Assembly: GCF_028309625.1 (NCBI RefSeq)
Contig: NZ_JAQMHR010000007.1
Span: forward strand, 86,241-150,240
Direction of reading: 5' to 3'
Origin: Trichococcus sp. K1Tr
GTDB lineage: Bacteria > Bacillota > Bacilli > Lactobacillales > Aerococcaceae
DNA length: 64,000 bases
In this document: one piece after another, positions 16,498 to 25,588 of the stretch
Numbering within the stretch: position 1 is the stretch's first letter
Layout of the letters: the number at the start of each line of letters is the position of its first letter
Notes under the pieces: model-generated
What the model was told of the DNA's origin: nothing
Seen by the model: only the letters and a program-made list of their open reading frames with translations
The model's database searches: none
Program-made: the position numbers and the translations under genes

Positions 16498-17055
16498 TTA
16501 CTGCGACTCCTCGGAAACAGCCACATAGTAAAACAATTCAAAAGTGAATGTACCGCTGAAAGATTCCTCGGCAAGCTTTTCGAACCCAAAAGAATAGATA
16601 TTCCAGATGCGCTCTAATCCCTCGAGTCTTTCGGCTAGCCTCTGCATATTGTCCGCAGTATTGCTTGTCATTTCAACTTCGTAAGTGCTCTTCATGTAAG
16701 TTTCATCAAGTCCTTCGATCGGTTGAGGTTCTCCGACACGTGCTATCTTTTGCACAATGACATTCTCTTCAGCCGCGGTCTGTTCCAGAATGATCAGCTG
16801 TTGATTAACCTTTTCGCCTTCTGGTAAAAATCCCCAGGTTTCTTCATACTTTTGCCTGTAGTCAGCCAGCAACGTTTCCTCTGGTGGATATTCGGCCTTC
16901 AAACGCGTTTCTTCATTCACCTGTTGCGCTACAAGATCAGCTTGCTGCTTAATCGGATCGAGAAAATACACTTGCCCGAAAATGAAAGTCGCCAGAACCA
17001 TCAGCCCCATCACAAAAGCCAGTACAAAAGACATGCGATTCCATTTCAGCTTCAT
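16498..17055 (-). CDS. pilO: PilO-like type IV pilus alignment protein
   Basis: A 185-residue bitopic protein: short cytoplasmic tail, one membrane helix (about residues 9-30), a coiled-coil stretch (35-90) and a C-terminal ferredoxin-like domain. This layout, and its place as last gene after pilM and pilN, identify it as the PilO component that links the cytoplasmic PilM/PilN to the pilus. Sequence identity in this family is low, so the call rests on topology and order. The start overlaps the pilN stop by four bases. Confidence 0.78.
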   Translation of the reverse strand: MKLKWNRMSFVLAFVMGLMVLATFIFGQVYFLDPIKQQADLVAQQVNEETRLKAEYPPEETLLADYRQKYEETWGFLPEGEKVNQQLIILEQTAAEENVIVQKIARVGEPQPIEGLDETYMKSTYEVEMTSNTADNMQRLAERLEGLERIWNIYSFGFEKLAEESFSGTFTFELFYYVAVSEESQ

Positions 17056-17591
17056 GAAAGAACCTCCTCTCTCAAAGCTGCTTCATCAAGTTCCAGCCAG
17101 AGCTCAACTGTCGAATCCGCTCCATCCAGTTGATTTTCCATGCTTATGAATTGAACATCCGAGACGTACTCCAGTGCTTTAAAATTTTCGACAGCTTCGG
17201 AAATCTCCGTAACCGTCAATCCTTCCAATACTAAGGTGATTTGATTCGTTTCATTTTTATTAAAAATGGTCACATGCTGTTCCCCGTTCGGAACCTGCTC
17301 AATGATTGCCTTTGATACGAAGGCCATTGGATATTGCTTCGCTTCAAAAGTGGCTTTATTTTCTGCCACTTGATCCGTCAATTGCGCGTACTCTTGCATT
17401 TGCCGAGACATCCTCAGCTGCTCTTCCTCGGCTTGAAGCCACTCCTGGGCACGTATTTCCGCTTTTGTATAATACGCTTGCGCTGAGAAGAAATAAATGC
17501 CCACAAGGACAAGCAGGATTATGAAAGAACCACCGAGCACATAAGGAAGAAAGTTTCTCTGTTTTTTCTCAAAAAAATTGACTTCAAACAT
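17052..17591 (-). CDS. pilN: PilN-like type IV pilus alignment protein
   Basis: A 179-residue bitopic membrane protein. It begins MFEVNFFEKK, equivalent to the PilM-binding INLL motif of PilN, then one membrane helix (about 15-38), a coiled coil and a small C-terminal domain. ATG 17591 is preferred: AGGAGG is nine bases upstream, and the start lies inside the end of pilM. Works with PilM and PilO as the inner-membrane platform. Confidence 0.82.
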   Translation of the reverse strand: MFEVNFFEKKQRNFLPYVLGGSFIILLVLVGIYFFSAQAYYTKAEIRAQEWLQAEEEQLRMSRQMQEYAQLTDQVAENKATFEAKQYPMAFVSKAIIEQVPNGEQHVTIFNKNETNQITLVLEGLTVTEISEAVENFKALEYVSDVQFISMENQLDGADSTVELWLELDEAALREEVLS

Positions 17592-18615
17592 GTTCGTTTT
17601 CCTCCTGTACTTGTTTTCTGGCAAGCTTCACTTTTTTCTGAGCAACCTTCTTCGGAACGGCTGCATGCTTCTCTTTCGATGCAAGCCCATATAATGGCAA
17701 AAATTTGGAGCCGATTTCTTCAGAAGCCTGCAGAATATGAATCGGCAGGAAGAAACGCTGAGATAATTGTTCCCTTACCTTTTCCAGATCCGGAAAATCA
17801 CCCGTCAAAAAGATATGCGTCACTCCGCCTTGGCCGTTCATCACAGAATAGCGATAAAACTCCAGTAGCCTTTCCAAAACATCCAACATGTCCGTAATTG
17901 CCTCTTCAAAAGAATTTTGATCGTCTTTCCAGATCCATTCACCTTCTTTGGTTACATCCCATAAATCAACCAAACGGGCTAAGCGCGAATGGCGCGAAAA
18001 TTTGGGCAAATTTTGGTGAAAAACCATGATTGCATGATCTACAGGGCTCCATTGCAACACCATCACATGCTTATCGGGACTCTGTTCCAAGTCATTTTGT
18101 TGCAAGATGATCCGGTACAGGCATAGGGAAGAAATATCCGCTACGACCGGATTCAAGAATGCCTTTTGCAACAAGGATTCGTACTGGAAAATGACTTCTT
18201 GCGGATAGAGCATCAGAAGAATAGTCTGGTATATATCGCCAACCTCAAGCAACTCAAATTGAAAACGCGTCTCCTTGAACGGGGAACGGATCAGCTGGCC
18301 CATATGCAGCGTGACGTAAGCCTTTATTTCTGACGGTGCCAGCTGTGCCGGTATTTTTTCTTCACGCACTATGACAAAATCGTCCGGCAACAAGATAGCT
18401 GCTTGCGCATTTTTCAACTTTTTTTCAATAACAAGTGCGTTCAGTCGATTCTCAAGCAACGAAGGATTGTTGATTCTCCCTTCATGAAGGATTTCGGTAT
18501 CAAACAGAATCTCATTTTTTTCCAGTACTGTGCGGGATTGCGCATCCACGACCAGATAGCGGATCCGCCTTTCCAAAAATTCAAAATAAAGCAATGTTTT
18601 TTTCTGAAACAACAT
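17584..18615 (-). CDS. pilM: PilM-like actin-fold pilus assembly protein
   Basis: A 343-residue cytoplasmic protein. The N-terminal LLYFEFLERRIRYLVVD matches the start of the actin-like ATPase fold seen in PilM, and the C-terminal IFLTGDFPDLEKV matches its ATP-binding end. The C-terminus (about 315-343) is very Lys-rich. ATG 18615 has GGGAGG six bases upstream; the longer frame starts inside the gap. PilM recruits PilN and connects to the PilB/PilT motors. Confidence 0.82.
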   Translation of the reverse strand: MLFQKKTLLYFEFLERRIRYLVVDAQSRTVLEKNEILFDTEILHEGRINNPSLLENRLNALVIEKKLKNAQAAILLPDDFVIVREEKIPAQLAPSEIKAYVTLHMGQLIRSPFKETRFQFELLEVGDIYQTILLMLYPQEVIFQYESLLQKAFLNPVVADISSLCLYRIILQQNDLEQSPDKHVMVLQWSPVDHAIMVFHQNLPKFSRHSRLARLVDLWDVTKEGEWIWKDDQNSFEEAITDMLDVLERLLEFYRYSVMNGQGGVTHIFLTGDFPDLEKVREQLSQRFFLPIHILQASEEIGSKFLPLYGLASKEKHAAVPKKVAQKKVKLARKQVQEENEHV

Positions 18616-18658
18616 AATGTGCCTCCCTCCGTATCCGAAACGCAAAAAGTGGTCCAAC

Positions 18659-19414
18659 TCAGCTAAAAAGTGCTAGGTACCACTGAATCATCGTTTCTCC
18701 ATAATAAAAAACAGTTACTGCAGCCAGACTGATATAGGGACCAAACGGAATGGTCATTTTTCGATCGCCACCTTTTAACTTCATGATGATCATTCCCGTG
18801 ATTGCTCCGTAAAGCGTGGCCAAAAAGAAAAGCAACAAAAATAGATAAGGTCCGAAAATAAAGCCCAACAAAGTGAAGTATTTCAGATCACCCGCGCCCA
18901 TGCCCCCATTAGATACGAGGATGATCACGAACACTAAAACAAAGGCCAGGACCGCTCCGATTGAGGACTCCCAAAGAGAGGGCTGCGGATACAGGAAGCG
19001 CAAACCCACAAACAATGGCGTGAAAAACAAAAGTAACTTATTTGGGATTTTCCTGTAGGCCAAATCCGATACCGTGATCGGAATGATGAGCGCAATCAAA
19101 AGCAAACCCAGAAACGTTTGTTCATTCCAACCATAACGGTAGAAAGTAATGGCCGCCAAAATTCCGGTCGCCAGCTCCATGATTGGGTACAGCAACGAAA
19201 TTTGTTCCTTGCATTGACTGCATCGGCCCCTTTGGCGCAAAAAAGACCAGACCGGAATCAATTCTTTCCAAGTCAAGGTCCGTTGGCACGTGTCACAATA
19301 GGAACGCGTCTGAGCCAATAACGTTCCGTTCGGCACCCGCAACCCCACCACATTAAAGAAAGACCCAAATACCAAGCCGTAGATGAAAAAAATAACGGTT
19401 ACGATTGTCTGCAT
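18659..19414 (-). CDS. pilD: Prepilin peptidase (A24A aspartic protease)
   Basis: A 251-residue membrane protein with about seven helices that cleaves and N-methylates prepilins. Visible: the cytoplasmic loop with two CxxC pairs (CDTCQRTL, CSQC), the first catalytic Asp in SDLAYRKIP and the second in the GMGAGDLKYF motif. ATG 19414 has AGGAG six bases upstream. It sits between pilA and pilM, separated from pilA by a hairpin. Full length, so likely to have both peptidase and methylase activity. Confidence 0.93.
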   Translation of the reverse strand: MQTIVTVIFFIYGLVFGSFFNVVGLRVPNGTLLAQTRSYCDTCQRTLTWKELIPVWSFLRQRGRCSQCKEQISLLYPIMELATGILAAITFYRYGWNEQTFLGLLLIALIIPITVSDLAYRKIPNKLLLFFTPLFVGLRFLYPQPSLWESSIGAVLAFVLVFVIILVSNGGMGAGDLKYFTLLGFIFGPYLFLLLFFLATLYGAITGMIIMKLKGGDRKMTIPFGPYISLAAVTVFYYGETMIQWYLALFS

Positions 19415-19435
19415 GAAAAAACTCCTAGTAAGCAA

Positions 19436-19460
19436 GAAAGACTCCACGAAGGAGTCTTTC
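19436..19460 (-). promoter_or_regulatory. Hairpin between pilA and pilD (attenuator or mRNA-stabilising stem)
   Basis: A perfect 10-bp stem (GAAAGACTCC/GGAGTCTTTC) with a 5-base loop just after the pilA stop. There is no T-run on the minus strand, so it is not a full terminator. A stem here would protect or partly terminate the pilin message and lower expression of the genes beyond it. Confidence 0.55.
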
Positions 19461-19478
19461 TATGTATTTAAATGGGTG

Positions 19479-19817
19479 TTACTGTGTTGTTGTTGCCAAT
19501 TTCCCTGCTTTCACTTCAGCTTTTGTCACTGATGTTACAGTACCTTTATAGCCGGCTTCAAGGTATTCTTTATCGATTAAGATAACAGTTGTAACAGGAT
19601 CTACTGCATCTGTTTCTTGAAGGTAGTACATTTTCGCAGCATCGAAAACTAGCTCTGCTTCAGCTTTATCAGTATCGGTTTTAGCCTTATCAACAACATT
19701 CCCGATCAACGGAATCGAGATACCAATGATAAGCCCCAAGATTACGATAACCCCTAGTAATTCAACTAATGTGAACCCGCCTTCTTTTTTCAACAACTGT
19801 TTGATTTTATTCCTCAT
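19479..19817 (-). CDS. pilA: Major type IV pilin
   Basis: A 112-residue prepilin. The class III signal is KKEGG/FTLVELLGVIVILGL: cleavage before Phe, Glu at mature position 5, then a long hydrophobic helix. The mature protein is about 100 residues with a short C-terminal domain, like Gram-positive major pilins and ComGC. ATG 19817 has GGAGGG seven bases upstream (a first ATG includes this site). It follows pilC after a 138-base AT-rich gap. Called the major subunit from its compact size and position. Confidence 0.88.
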   Translation of the reverse strand: MRNKIKQLLKKEGGFTLVELLGVIVILGLIIGISIPLIGNVVDKAKTDTDKAEAELVFDAAKMYYLQETDAVDPVTTVILIDKEYLEAGYKGTVTSVTKAEVKAGKLATTTQ

Positions 19818-19955
19818 ATTCTTTCCCTCCATTTTCTTTTCTATTTTATGAATGTTTGTTTAGTAAAAAAACTCACTTCTTAAACCAACAGAAGTTTATT
19901 TCCAATCCAAATCATACAACAATTATTTTGGACATGCAATCTATTTAGCGCTGGA

Positions 19956-21161
19956 TTATCCGAAAGTTTCGAACATACTGAACATCGGCACAACGATTGA
20001 AAGAACGATCAGACCAACGATGGCTGAAAGGAAAATTATCATAACCGGTTCAATCAAAGCTTGCAGTCTTTCGGATGACTCCTGCACTTCCTGATCGTAG
20101 ATTTCCGAAACTTTTTTCAGCATCTCGTCCAATTCTCCGCTTGATTCCCCGACTTGGATCATCTGAATGATCAGCGGAGGGAAAAACCAATGGTCGACCA
20201 TCGGCTTAGCCAACGATTCTCCTTGTTCAACATCTTTTTGTGCTTTCAACAGTACATTTTCAACCACACGATTGCCCACTACTTGACTGGTCACTTCGAT
20301 GGCCTGGAGAATCGGTACGGAACTATTGATCAAGGAACTTAATGTTTGCGTCATCCGCGCAAGCAATGTTTTCTGCAAGAAGGTTCCCAGAATAGGCATC
20401 TTCAGTTGCACCACATCGAACACGTACGCGACCTGATCTTTTTTACCAAGCTGAATGATAACCGCCACGAGAACTCCGACCACTACGATCATAAGCCACC
20501 AGTAATGCTGAAACAACCCGCTCAGTGTCAGGACAAACTGGGTAATCGCAGGAAGTTCACTTCCCATGGAGGCAAACATATCCCCGAAAATAGGCACGAT
20601 GAATACCAATAGGAAGGCTGTGATTAATAAGGCTAACACACCTACAATAAGCGGATAGGTCATGGCTGTCGTGATTTTCTGCTTGATGCGGTGCTGCTTT
20701 TCATAATAGTCCGCCATTTGCTGGAGGGCTTCTTCCAAACGCCCGCTGACTTCCGCCGAATGAATCATGTGTACCAATAAATTAGGGAATAATTTCGGTT
20801 TTTTCGCCATCGCTTCAGACAAAGCAACCCCTTCCCTTATTTCCTCGGATAATTCTTCCAATGCTTCTTTCAGGGCAAGGCTCGTTGATTGGACAGCCAG
20901 CAGGTCCAAAGCGTCGACAAGTAAGATTCCTGCATTCGTCAAAGAGGAAAACTGTCTCAGGAACACGATGAAATCCTTTGATTTCAATGAGGTACGAAAA
21001 TTGATGTCCTTGTTCAAGACAGCGTTCAGCGCATCCACTTCAAAGACGATAAGATCCATGTGCCTGAGTTCATTCAGGGCTTCTTTTTTATTGGTGCTCT
21101 CTATTTTCCCCTTCATCAGTTTTCCGTCTCTTGTTTTGGCTTTGTAGGCAAAAACAGCCAT
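19956..21161 (-). CDS. pilC: Type IV pilus platform protein
   Basis: A 401-residue inner-membrane protein with two T2SF (GspF) domains, each about 120 residues and ending in membrane helices. Visible: FLRQFSSLTNAGI in the first repeat, ARMTQTLSSLINSSVPILQA in the second, and the C-terminal IEPVMIIFLSAIVGLIVLSIVVPMF. It is the platform turned by the PilB and PilT motors. RBS AAAGGAGG precedes two adjacent ATGs; the second has better spacing. Confidence 0.93.
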   Translation of the reverse strand: MAVFAYKAKTRDGKLMKGKIESTNKKEALNELRHMDLIVFEVDALNAVLNKDINFRTSLKSKDFIVFLRQFSSLTNAGILLVDALDLLAVQSTSLALKEALEELSEEIREGVALSEAMAKKPKLFPNLLVHMIHSAEVSGRLEEALQQMADYYEKQHRIKQKITTAMTYPLIVGVLALLITAFLLVFIVPIFGDMFASMGSELPAITQFVLTLSGLFQHYWWLMIVVVGVLVAVIIQLGKKDQVAYVFDVVQLKMPILGTFLQKTLLARMTQTLSSLINSSVPILQAIEVTSQVVGNRVVENVLLKAQKDVEQGESLAKPMVDHWFFPPLIIQMIQVGESSGELDEMLKKVSEIYDQEVQESSERLQALIEPVMIIFLSAIVGLIVLSIVVPMFSMFETFG

Positions 21162-21200
21162 CATTACCCTCCTTTCTTATTTAACGATTGTTTTCTTCTA

Positions 21201-22238
21201 CTATAATAATAGATGCGACCGGCTGATTGTTTCATCTTCCACGAGCCGCTTGATGCTCATCTCCATAGTGTGCATTCCTTGATCAAGTGATGTCTGCAGC
21301 ACATTGGGGATTTGATGCATTTTTTCAGCTCGGATCAAATTCTTGATTGCGGCATTATTGACCAACATTTCGGTTGCTGCCACGCGACCATCAACCTTCT
21401 TGGTCGGCAGCAATCGCTGCGACAAGATGCCCAAGAGCACATTCGCCAGCATCAAACGGATCTGATCCCTTTGCCCTGCTGGGAAAACATCAATCATCCG
21501 TTCAATGCTGCCGGCTGCATCCGAAGTGTGCAACGTCCCCAAAACTAAATGGCCCGTTTCCGATGCCGTGATGGCCGTGGAAATGGTATCCATATCGCGC
21601 AACTCCCCTACCAGAATGACATCGGGATCCTGGCGCAAGCTCGCGCGCAGACCTTCTTTGAATGATAAGGTATCGAATCCGACTTCCCTTTGTTCAATGA
21701 GGGATTGCTTATGCATATGCAAATATTCGATGGGATCTTCCAAGGTAATGATGTGTCGGTTCATCGTTTCGTTCACATAATCGATCAGGGCCGCCAAAGA
21801 TGTGCTTTTCCCGCTGCCGGTTGGACCCGTCACTAAAAAAAGTCCGTGTGGTTGTTGAACCAATTTTTTGGCGATTTCGGGAAGACCTAAGCTTTCCACA
21901 CTGGGAATTTCTTTTGAAATGATCCGAAAAGCAAGCGAAAGCGCACTGCGCTGGTAGAACACGTTCACGCGGAAGCGGGCAATACCAACGATGTCGTACG
22001 AAAAATCAATTTCCCGTTTCTGTTCCAGCACCTCCCACGATTCTTGGCTAAGGCATGTTTTGGCAAACTGCTCCGTATCTTGAGGCGCAAGGGAAGCTTG
22101 TTTTTGGGGAATCAGCTTTCCGTCCACCCGGAAAACCGGTGCAGAACCTACGACAAGATGAACATCGGAAGCTTTTTTTTCATTTGCTGCGATTAATATA
22201 GCATCCAATTGTTCCATTGTTTCCGCATGCTTATTCAT
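21201..22238 (-). CDS. pilT: Type IV pilus retraction ATPase
   Basis: A 345-residue hexameric ATPase. Walker A is VTGPTGSGKST, the Asp box and His box are present (ITLEDPIEY, LVLGTLHTSDA), and the PilT hallmark AIKNLIRAEKMHQI is near the C-terminus. A retraction ATPase means the pili can probably be pulled back, as in twitching motility or adhesion, and separates this system from ComG competence pili, which lack PilT. Start at ATG 22238, which overlaps the pilB stop; ATG 22217 is an alternative. Confidence 0.92.
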   Translation of the reverse strand: MNKHAETMEQLDAILIAANEKKASDVHLVVGSAPVFRVDGKLIPQKQASLAPQDTEQFAKTCLSQESWEVLEQKREIDFSYDIVGIARFRVNVFYQRSALSLAFRIISKEIPSVESLGLPEIAKKLVQQPHGLFLVTGPTGSGKSTSLAALIDYVNETMNRHIITLEDPIEYLHMHKQSLIEQREVGFDTLSFKEGLRASLRQDPDVILVGELRDMDTISTAITASETGHLVLGTLHTSDAAGSIERMIDVFPAGQRDQIRLMLANVLLGILSQRLLPTKKVDGRVAATEMLVNNAAIKNLIRAEKMHQIPNVLQTSLDQGMHTMEMSIKRLVEDETISRSHLLL

Positions 22239-23856
22239 TGATTGAAGCAACCCGCAACACCTCTTCCAACGTCGTCTTGCCTGCCTTCACTTTTATCAAG
22301 CCATCGTCAACCAAAAAGCGGACTCCTTGTTGCTTGATATGTTGCTTGATTTCCTGGATGGATGCCTGATTCATCATCAACTGCCTTACCTCTTCCGTGA
22401 TCACAATCAATTCATGAATGGCCATCCGTCCACGGTATCCGGTATGACGGCAAACATCGCATCCCCTGCCGAAGGTGATCGTGTCGATGGTCTGATTGCG
22501 TCGCTCAAATATTTCCCTCTCTACCGGGGTTGCTTCTCTTGTGTCGGCACAATCTTTGCATATGGTTTTGACGAGCCGTTGCGCTACGACACCACTTAAG
22601 GCAGATACAATCAAGTAGGGTTCGATCCCCATATCGAGCAAGCGGGGAATGGCCTCAATGGCGCTGTTCGTATGCAGCGTGCTGAACACCAAATGGCCCG
22701 TTAGAGCCGCGCGCACACTGTTCTCAGCCGTTTCTTTATCGCGGATTTCTCCCACCATGATGATATTCGGATCCTGACGCAAAACTGAACGCAAGCCCGT
22801 CGCAAAGGTCAGCCCAATCTGCGTATTGACCTGGACTTGGTTGATGCCCTCGAGTTGATATTCAACCGGGTCTTCGATCGTAATGATATTACTTTCGGGA
22901 TGGTTCAGTTCATTAATGGAACCATACAGCGTGGACGTTTTCCCTGAACCAGTCGGACCTGTCAACAGAATCAGTCCTGACGGTTGCGCGATCAATTCCC
23001 GATAATCAGCTAAAATATCCTTTTCTAAGCCGATATCCTCTACTTTTCTGAACATATTGGACATATCCAATATCCGCAGCACAATTTTTTCACCAAAAAC
23101 GGTCGGCAAAGTAGCCACACGCAAATTCACCCGTTTACCTAAAACCGTCGTGCTGATACGTCCGTCCTGCGGCAGGCGCGTCTCCGTAACGTTCAATCCG
23201 GCTATGATTTTGATTCGAGCAACCAAAGCGTTCATCAGGGTTTTCGGCAACGGTCGTTCATTACGAAGCAGGCCATCTACGCGGTACCGAACGGATACTT
23301 GGCGTTCAGTTTGATCCAAATGAATATCTGATGCACGAAGCGATACACCTGTTTCCAGCAATTGATTGAAGATCCTCACTGCTGGAGCATCCTCACCCTC
23401 GACATACTCAATATTCACTTCTTTTGAGTCGTATAAGCGGTTGATTGTCTGCAGTAAGTCATCCCGTGTCGCTATCACCGGCCTGACAGCATAGCCAGTA
23501 GAAAATTCAAGCTCCTCTATGGCATAGAAGTCCAACGGATCATTCATTGCCACAATCAAGCGGTTATGCTCTTTTTTGATTGGGAGCAATAATTTCGATC
23601 GGGCAAAATCTTTTGATATCAGCTCCACTACAGACATGTCGATCGGATATTGATACAATGACACACTTTCCAGTTTCAATTGGATTTCCAGTGCATCCAA
23701 TAATTGCTTCTCAGTGATGTACCCTTGATCAACCAGCAAATCACCTAGTTTTCCGTCTTGCTTTTTCATGCTGAGTGCTTCCACAATCTGCAGTTCCGTT
23801 ATGATACCCGTTTCTTTCAATAAATCCCCTAGTTTTTTCTTCCTAAAATCTGCCAC
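22231..23856 (-). CDS. pilB: Type IV pilus extension ATPase
   Basis: A 541-residue GspE/PilB ATPase. The N-terminal 150 residues form an MshEN-type domain (KLGDLLVDQGYITEKQLLDAL). In MshE and some PilB proteins this domain binds c-di-GMP, which would fit the adjacent c-di-GMP genes. The core has Walker A LLTGPTGSGKTSTLY, Asp box ITIEDPVEY, His box LVFSTLHTN and the zinc CxxC pairs (CKDC, CDVC). The start is GTG behind AGGTGGGAG. Full length. Confidence 0.94.
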   Translation of the reverse strand: MADFRKKKLGDLLKETGIITELQIVEALSMKKQDGKLGDLLVDQGYITEKQLLDALEIQLKLESVSLYQYPIDMSVVELISKDFARSKLLLPIKKEHNRLIVAMNDPLDFYAIEELEFSTGYAVRPVIATRDDLLQTINRLYDSKEVNIEYVEGEDAPAVRIFNQLLETGVSLRASDIHLDQTERQVSVRYRVDGLLRNERPLPKTLMNALVARIKIIAGLNVTETRLPQDGRISTTVLGKRVNLRVATLPTVFGEKIVLRILDMSNMFRKVEDIGLEKDILADYRELIAQPSGLILLTGPTGSGKTSTLYGSINELNHPESNIITIEDPVEYQLEGINQVQVNTQIGLTFATGLRSVLRQDPNIIMVGEIRDKETAENSVRAALTGHLVFSTLHTNSAIEAIPRLLDMGIEPYLIVSALSGVVAQRLVKTICKDCADTREATPVEREIFERRNQTIDTITFGRGCDVCRHTGYRGRMAIHELIVITEEVRQLMMNQASIQEIKQHIKQQGVRFLVDDGLIKVKAGKTTLEEVLRVASINE

Positions 23857-23873
23857 ATTCTCCCACCTTTCTA

Positions 23874-25076
23874 CTAGTTTTCAATGATTGGCCCTGAGCT
23901 GATGATATCTTCCGGATCCGGTTCAGCAGTAGGCGCCGTCGACCCGACCGGAAAGCCTGCCGTGTTTACGGCCGCATAGTTGAGGCTTGCATTGCCCAAC
24001 ATTTTGAATGTTTTTGCGATGACCATGCCGTTTATTGAACAGGTGCCCGTTAACGAGACCGCCGCATTCGGAGCTATCAGCATCATGTTGTAGACTGCAT
24101 TTCCAGCGAAATCCAACGCAGTATCCCCCAAATACACTAAAGTGATATTTGCGGACTCACCTCCGTTGAAAGATATGTTATTAATATTCGTGATTGTATC
24201 AGTAACAATTGTTAGCGTCCCTCCACCAGTAACTACAATGTTTCCACCACTATTCAGCGTGTTCACTACAATCGTCCGATCTTGTCCTGTAGTATCGATT
24301 GTATACGTTTCATTGGATTTATTTTGGATTTCCGAAATATAAACATCTGAATCTAAAACGAGCTTAGTGCTTTTTTTTGAGATCGTTAAGTTTATTTCTG
24401 TATTAAGATTGTTTATATCAGGCGCTTTAATAGCTGCATAGGGTTCAAAATCAATAGACTTCACTTCATTGCCTTTATATTTAGTACTTCCAAAAATATT
24501 TATGCCTGTTTTTGGAGCATTCGTGTATATACTATCGCCTGTTATAGTACTACTACCACCAATGTAAATAGCTCCTTCGGTCAATAAAACCGCATCAGTA
24601 GGAAGTGTCGGCAATCCACCACTGCCACCGGTATTCTTATCGACCCAAGTCACACTGAATTTTTTGGTGACGGTTCTTTTTTTTCCACCCACTTCTCCAA
24701 TGGAGGTGATTGTGTAGGTTTCTGGGTTTATTTTAGTTGTTGCGGTCGCTCCACTGTCAAAATGGTACACAGAACCATCAGCGAATCGATCATTATGCTC
24801 GCTCACAATTGCCGACACTTTAGCATCGAAGGAATCCTCTGTCGCATTGGTTTCATAAGCGCTCAACACTTTACTCTGAATCTCTTCATAAGCTGCAACA
24901 GCTCCTGCCTCTGCCACATAATAAGCGGACGTATCATCACGGTTGGCAACACTCAGACGATAGCTGCCGAGTGTGAGTGTCCCGATTGCAACACCAAGTA
25001 CAGACAGCACGAGCAGCACCATCAATGTCAAAACGAGGCCACTGCCTTTTTCTTCTCGGAGATGTTTGATTCTCAT
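23874..25076 (-). CDS. Large minor pilin (PilX-like N-terminus with beta-helix-like C-terminal domain)
   Basis: A 400-residue protein. The N-terminal region (EEKGSGLVLTLMVLLVLSVLGV followed by YYVAEAGAVAAYEEIQS) matches PilX/PulG-type pilins in which the usual Glu5 is absent. The C-terminal 230 residues are rich in short beta repeats (VVNTLNSGGNIVVTGGGTL, ITFNGG-like), suggesting an adhesive or tip beta-solenoid. It lies between two small minor pilin genes and pilB, so it is probably a tip-complex component. Function as adhesin is inference. Confidence 0.75.
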   Translation of the reverse strand: MRIKHLREEKGSGLVLTLMVLLVLSVLGVAIGTLTLGSYRLSVANRDDTSAYYVAEAGAVAAYEEIQSKVLSAYETNATEDSFDAKVSAIVSEHNDRFADGSVYHFDSGATATTKINPETYTITSIGEVGGKKRTVTKKFSVTWVDKNTGGSGGLPTLPTDAVLLTEGAIYIGGSSTITGDSIYTNAPKTGINIFGSTKYKGNEVKSIDFEPYAAIKAPDINNLNTEINLTISKKSTKLVLDSDVYISEIQNKSNETYTIDTTGQDRTIVVNTLNSGGNIVVTGGGTLTIVTDTITNINNISFNGGESANITLVYLGDTALDFAGNAVYNMMLIAPNAAVSLTGTCSINGMVIAKTFKMLGNASLNYAAVNTAGFPVGSTAPTAEPDPEDIISSGPIIEN

Positions 25077-25084
25077 TTTCCCAC

Positions 25085-25588
25085 TCACCTCCTCAAATAG
25101 ATCTTCGTTTGATATTCTATTGATTGATTGTTGTATTTGGCCATACTTTCTAATACGATGGCCACACTCTTTTCAGTAGCATTCAATTCAACCGTAAAAT
25201 CAGCAACCCCATCCGCCAAAACCTGATCATTATTTTTCACAAGCTGTGCGCCTTTTTGGCTGAATGACTCAGCACCGACAGTCAAAATGGCATCCCCTGA
25301 TTCTGATTCTGATTCCGATACTGTTATATCAGCAAAAGGCTTCTTGCGAACTTCTCTGGAAATGACAGAGAGTGTGTAAGCGAAATCATTTGACTGGCCA
25401 GCAGAATAGGACTGAGCCAAGTATTGCTTCTGCCCAAACAGATGAACGGCCCCTACGAGCGATAGCACAACCGAAAGTAGCGCAATGCTCGCCAACAGTT
25501 CTATGAGCGTCATACCTGATTCGTTCCGCAGACTAATCTTCGAGCTATTCTGCTGTACGGAACGACAGCAGCGTTTCCATTTCCGCAT
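25085..25588 (-). CDS. Minor pilin (PilW/GspJ-like prepilin)
   Basis: A 167-residue prepilin with signal NESG/MTLIELLASIALLSVVLSLVG (Glu5 present) and a C-terminal beta domain with a V-A-D-F-T-V-E-L strand typical of PilW/ComGF types. It overlaps the preceding pilin gene by 44 bases and the next by four, so translation is coupled. RBS AAGGGAG. Likely part of the tip complex with its two neighbours. Confidence 0.82.
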   Translation of the reverse strand: MRKWKRCCRSVQQNSSKISLRNESGMTLIELLASIALLSVVLSLVGAVHLFGQKQYLAQSYSAGQSNDFAYTLSVISREVRKKPFADITVSESESESGDAILTVGAESFSQKGAQLVKNNDQVLADGVADFTVELNATEKSVAIVLESMAKYNNQSIEYQTKIYLRR

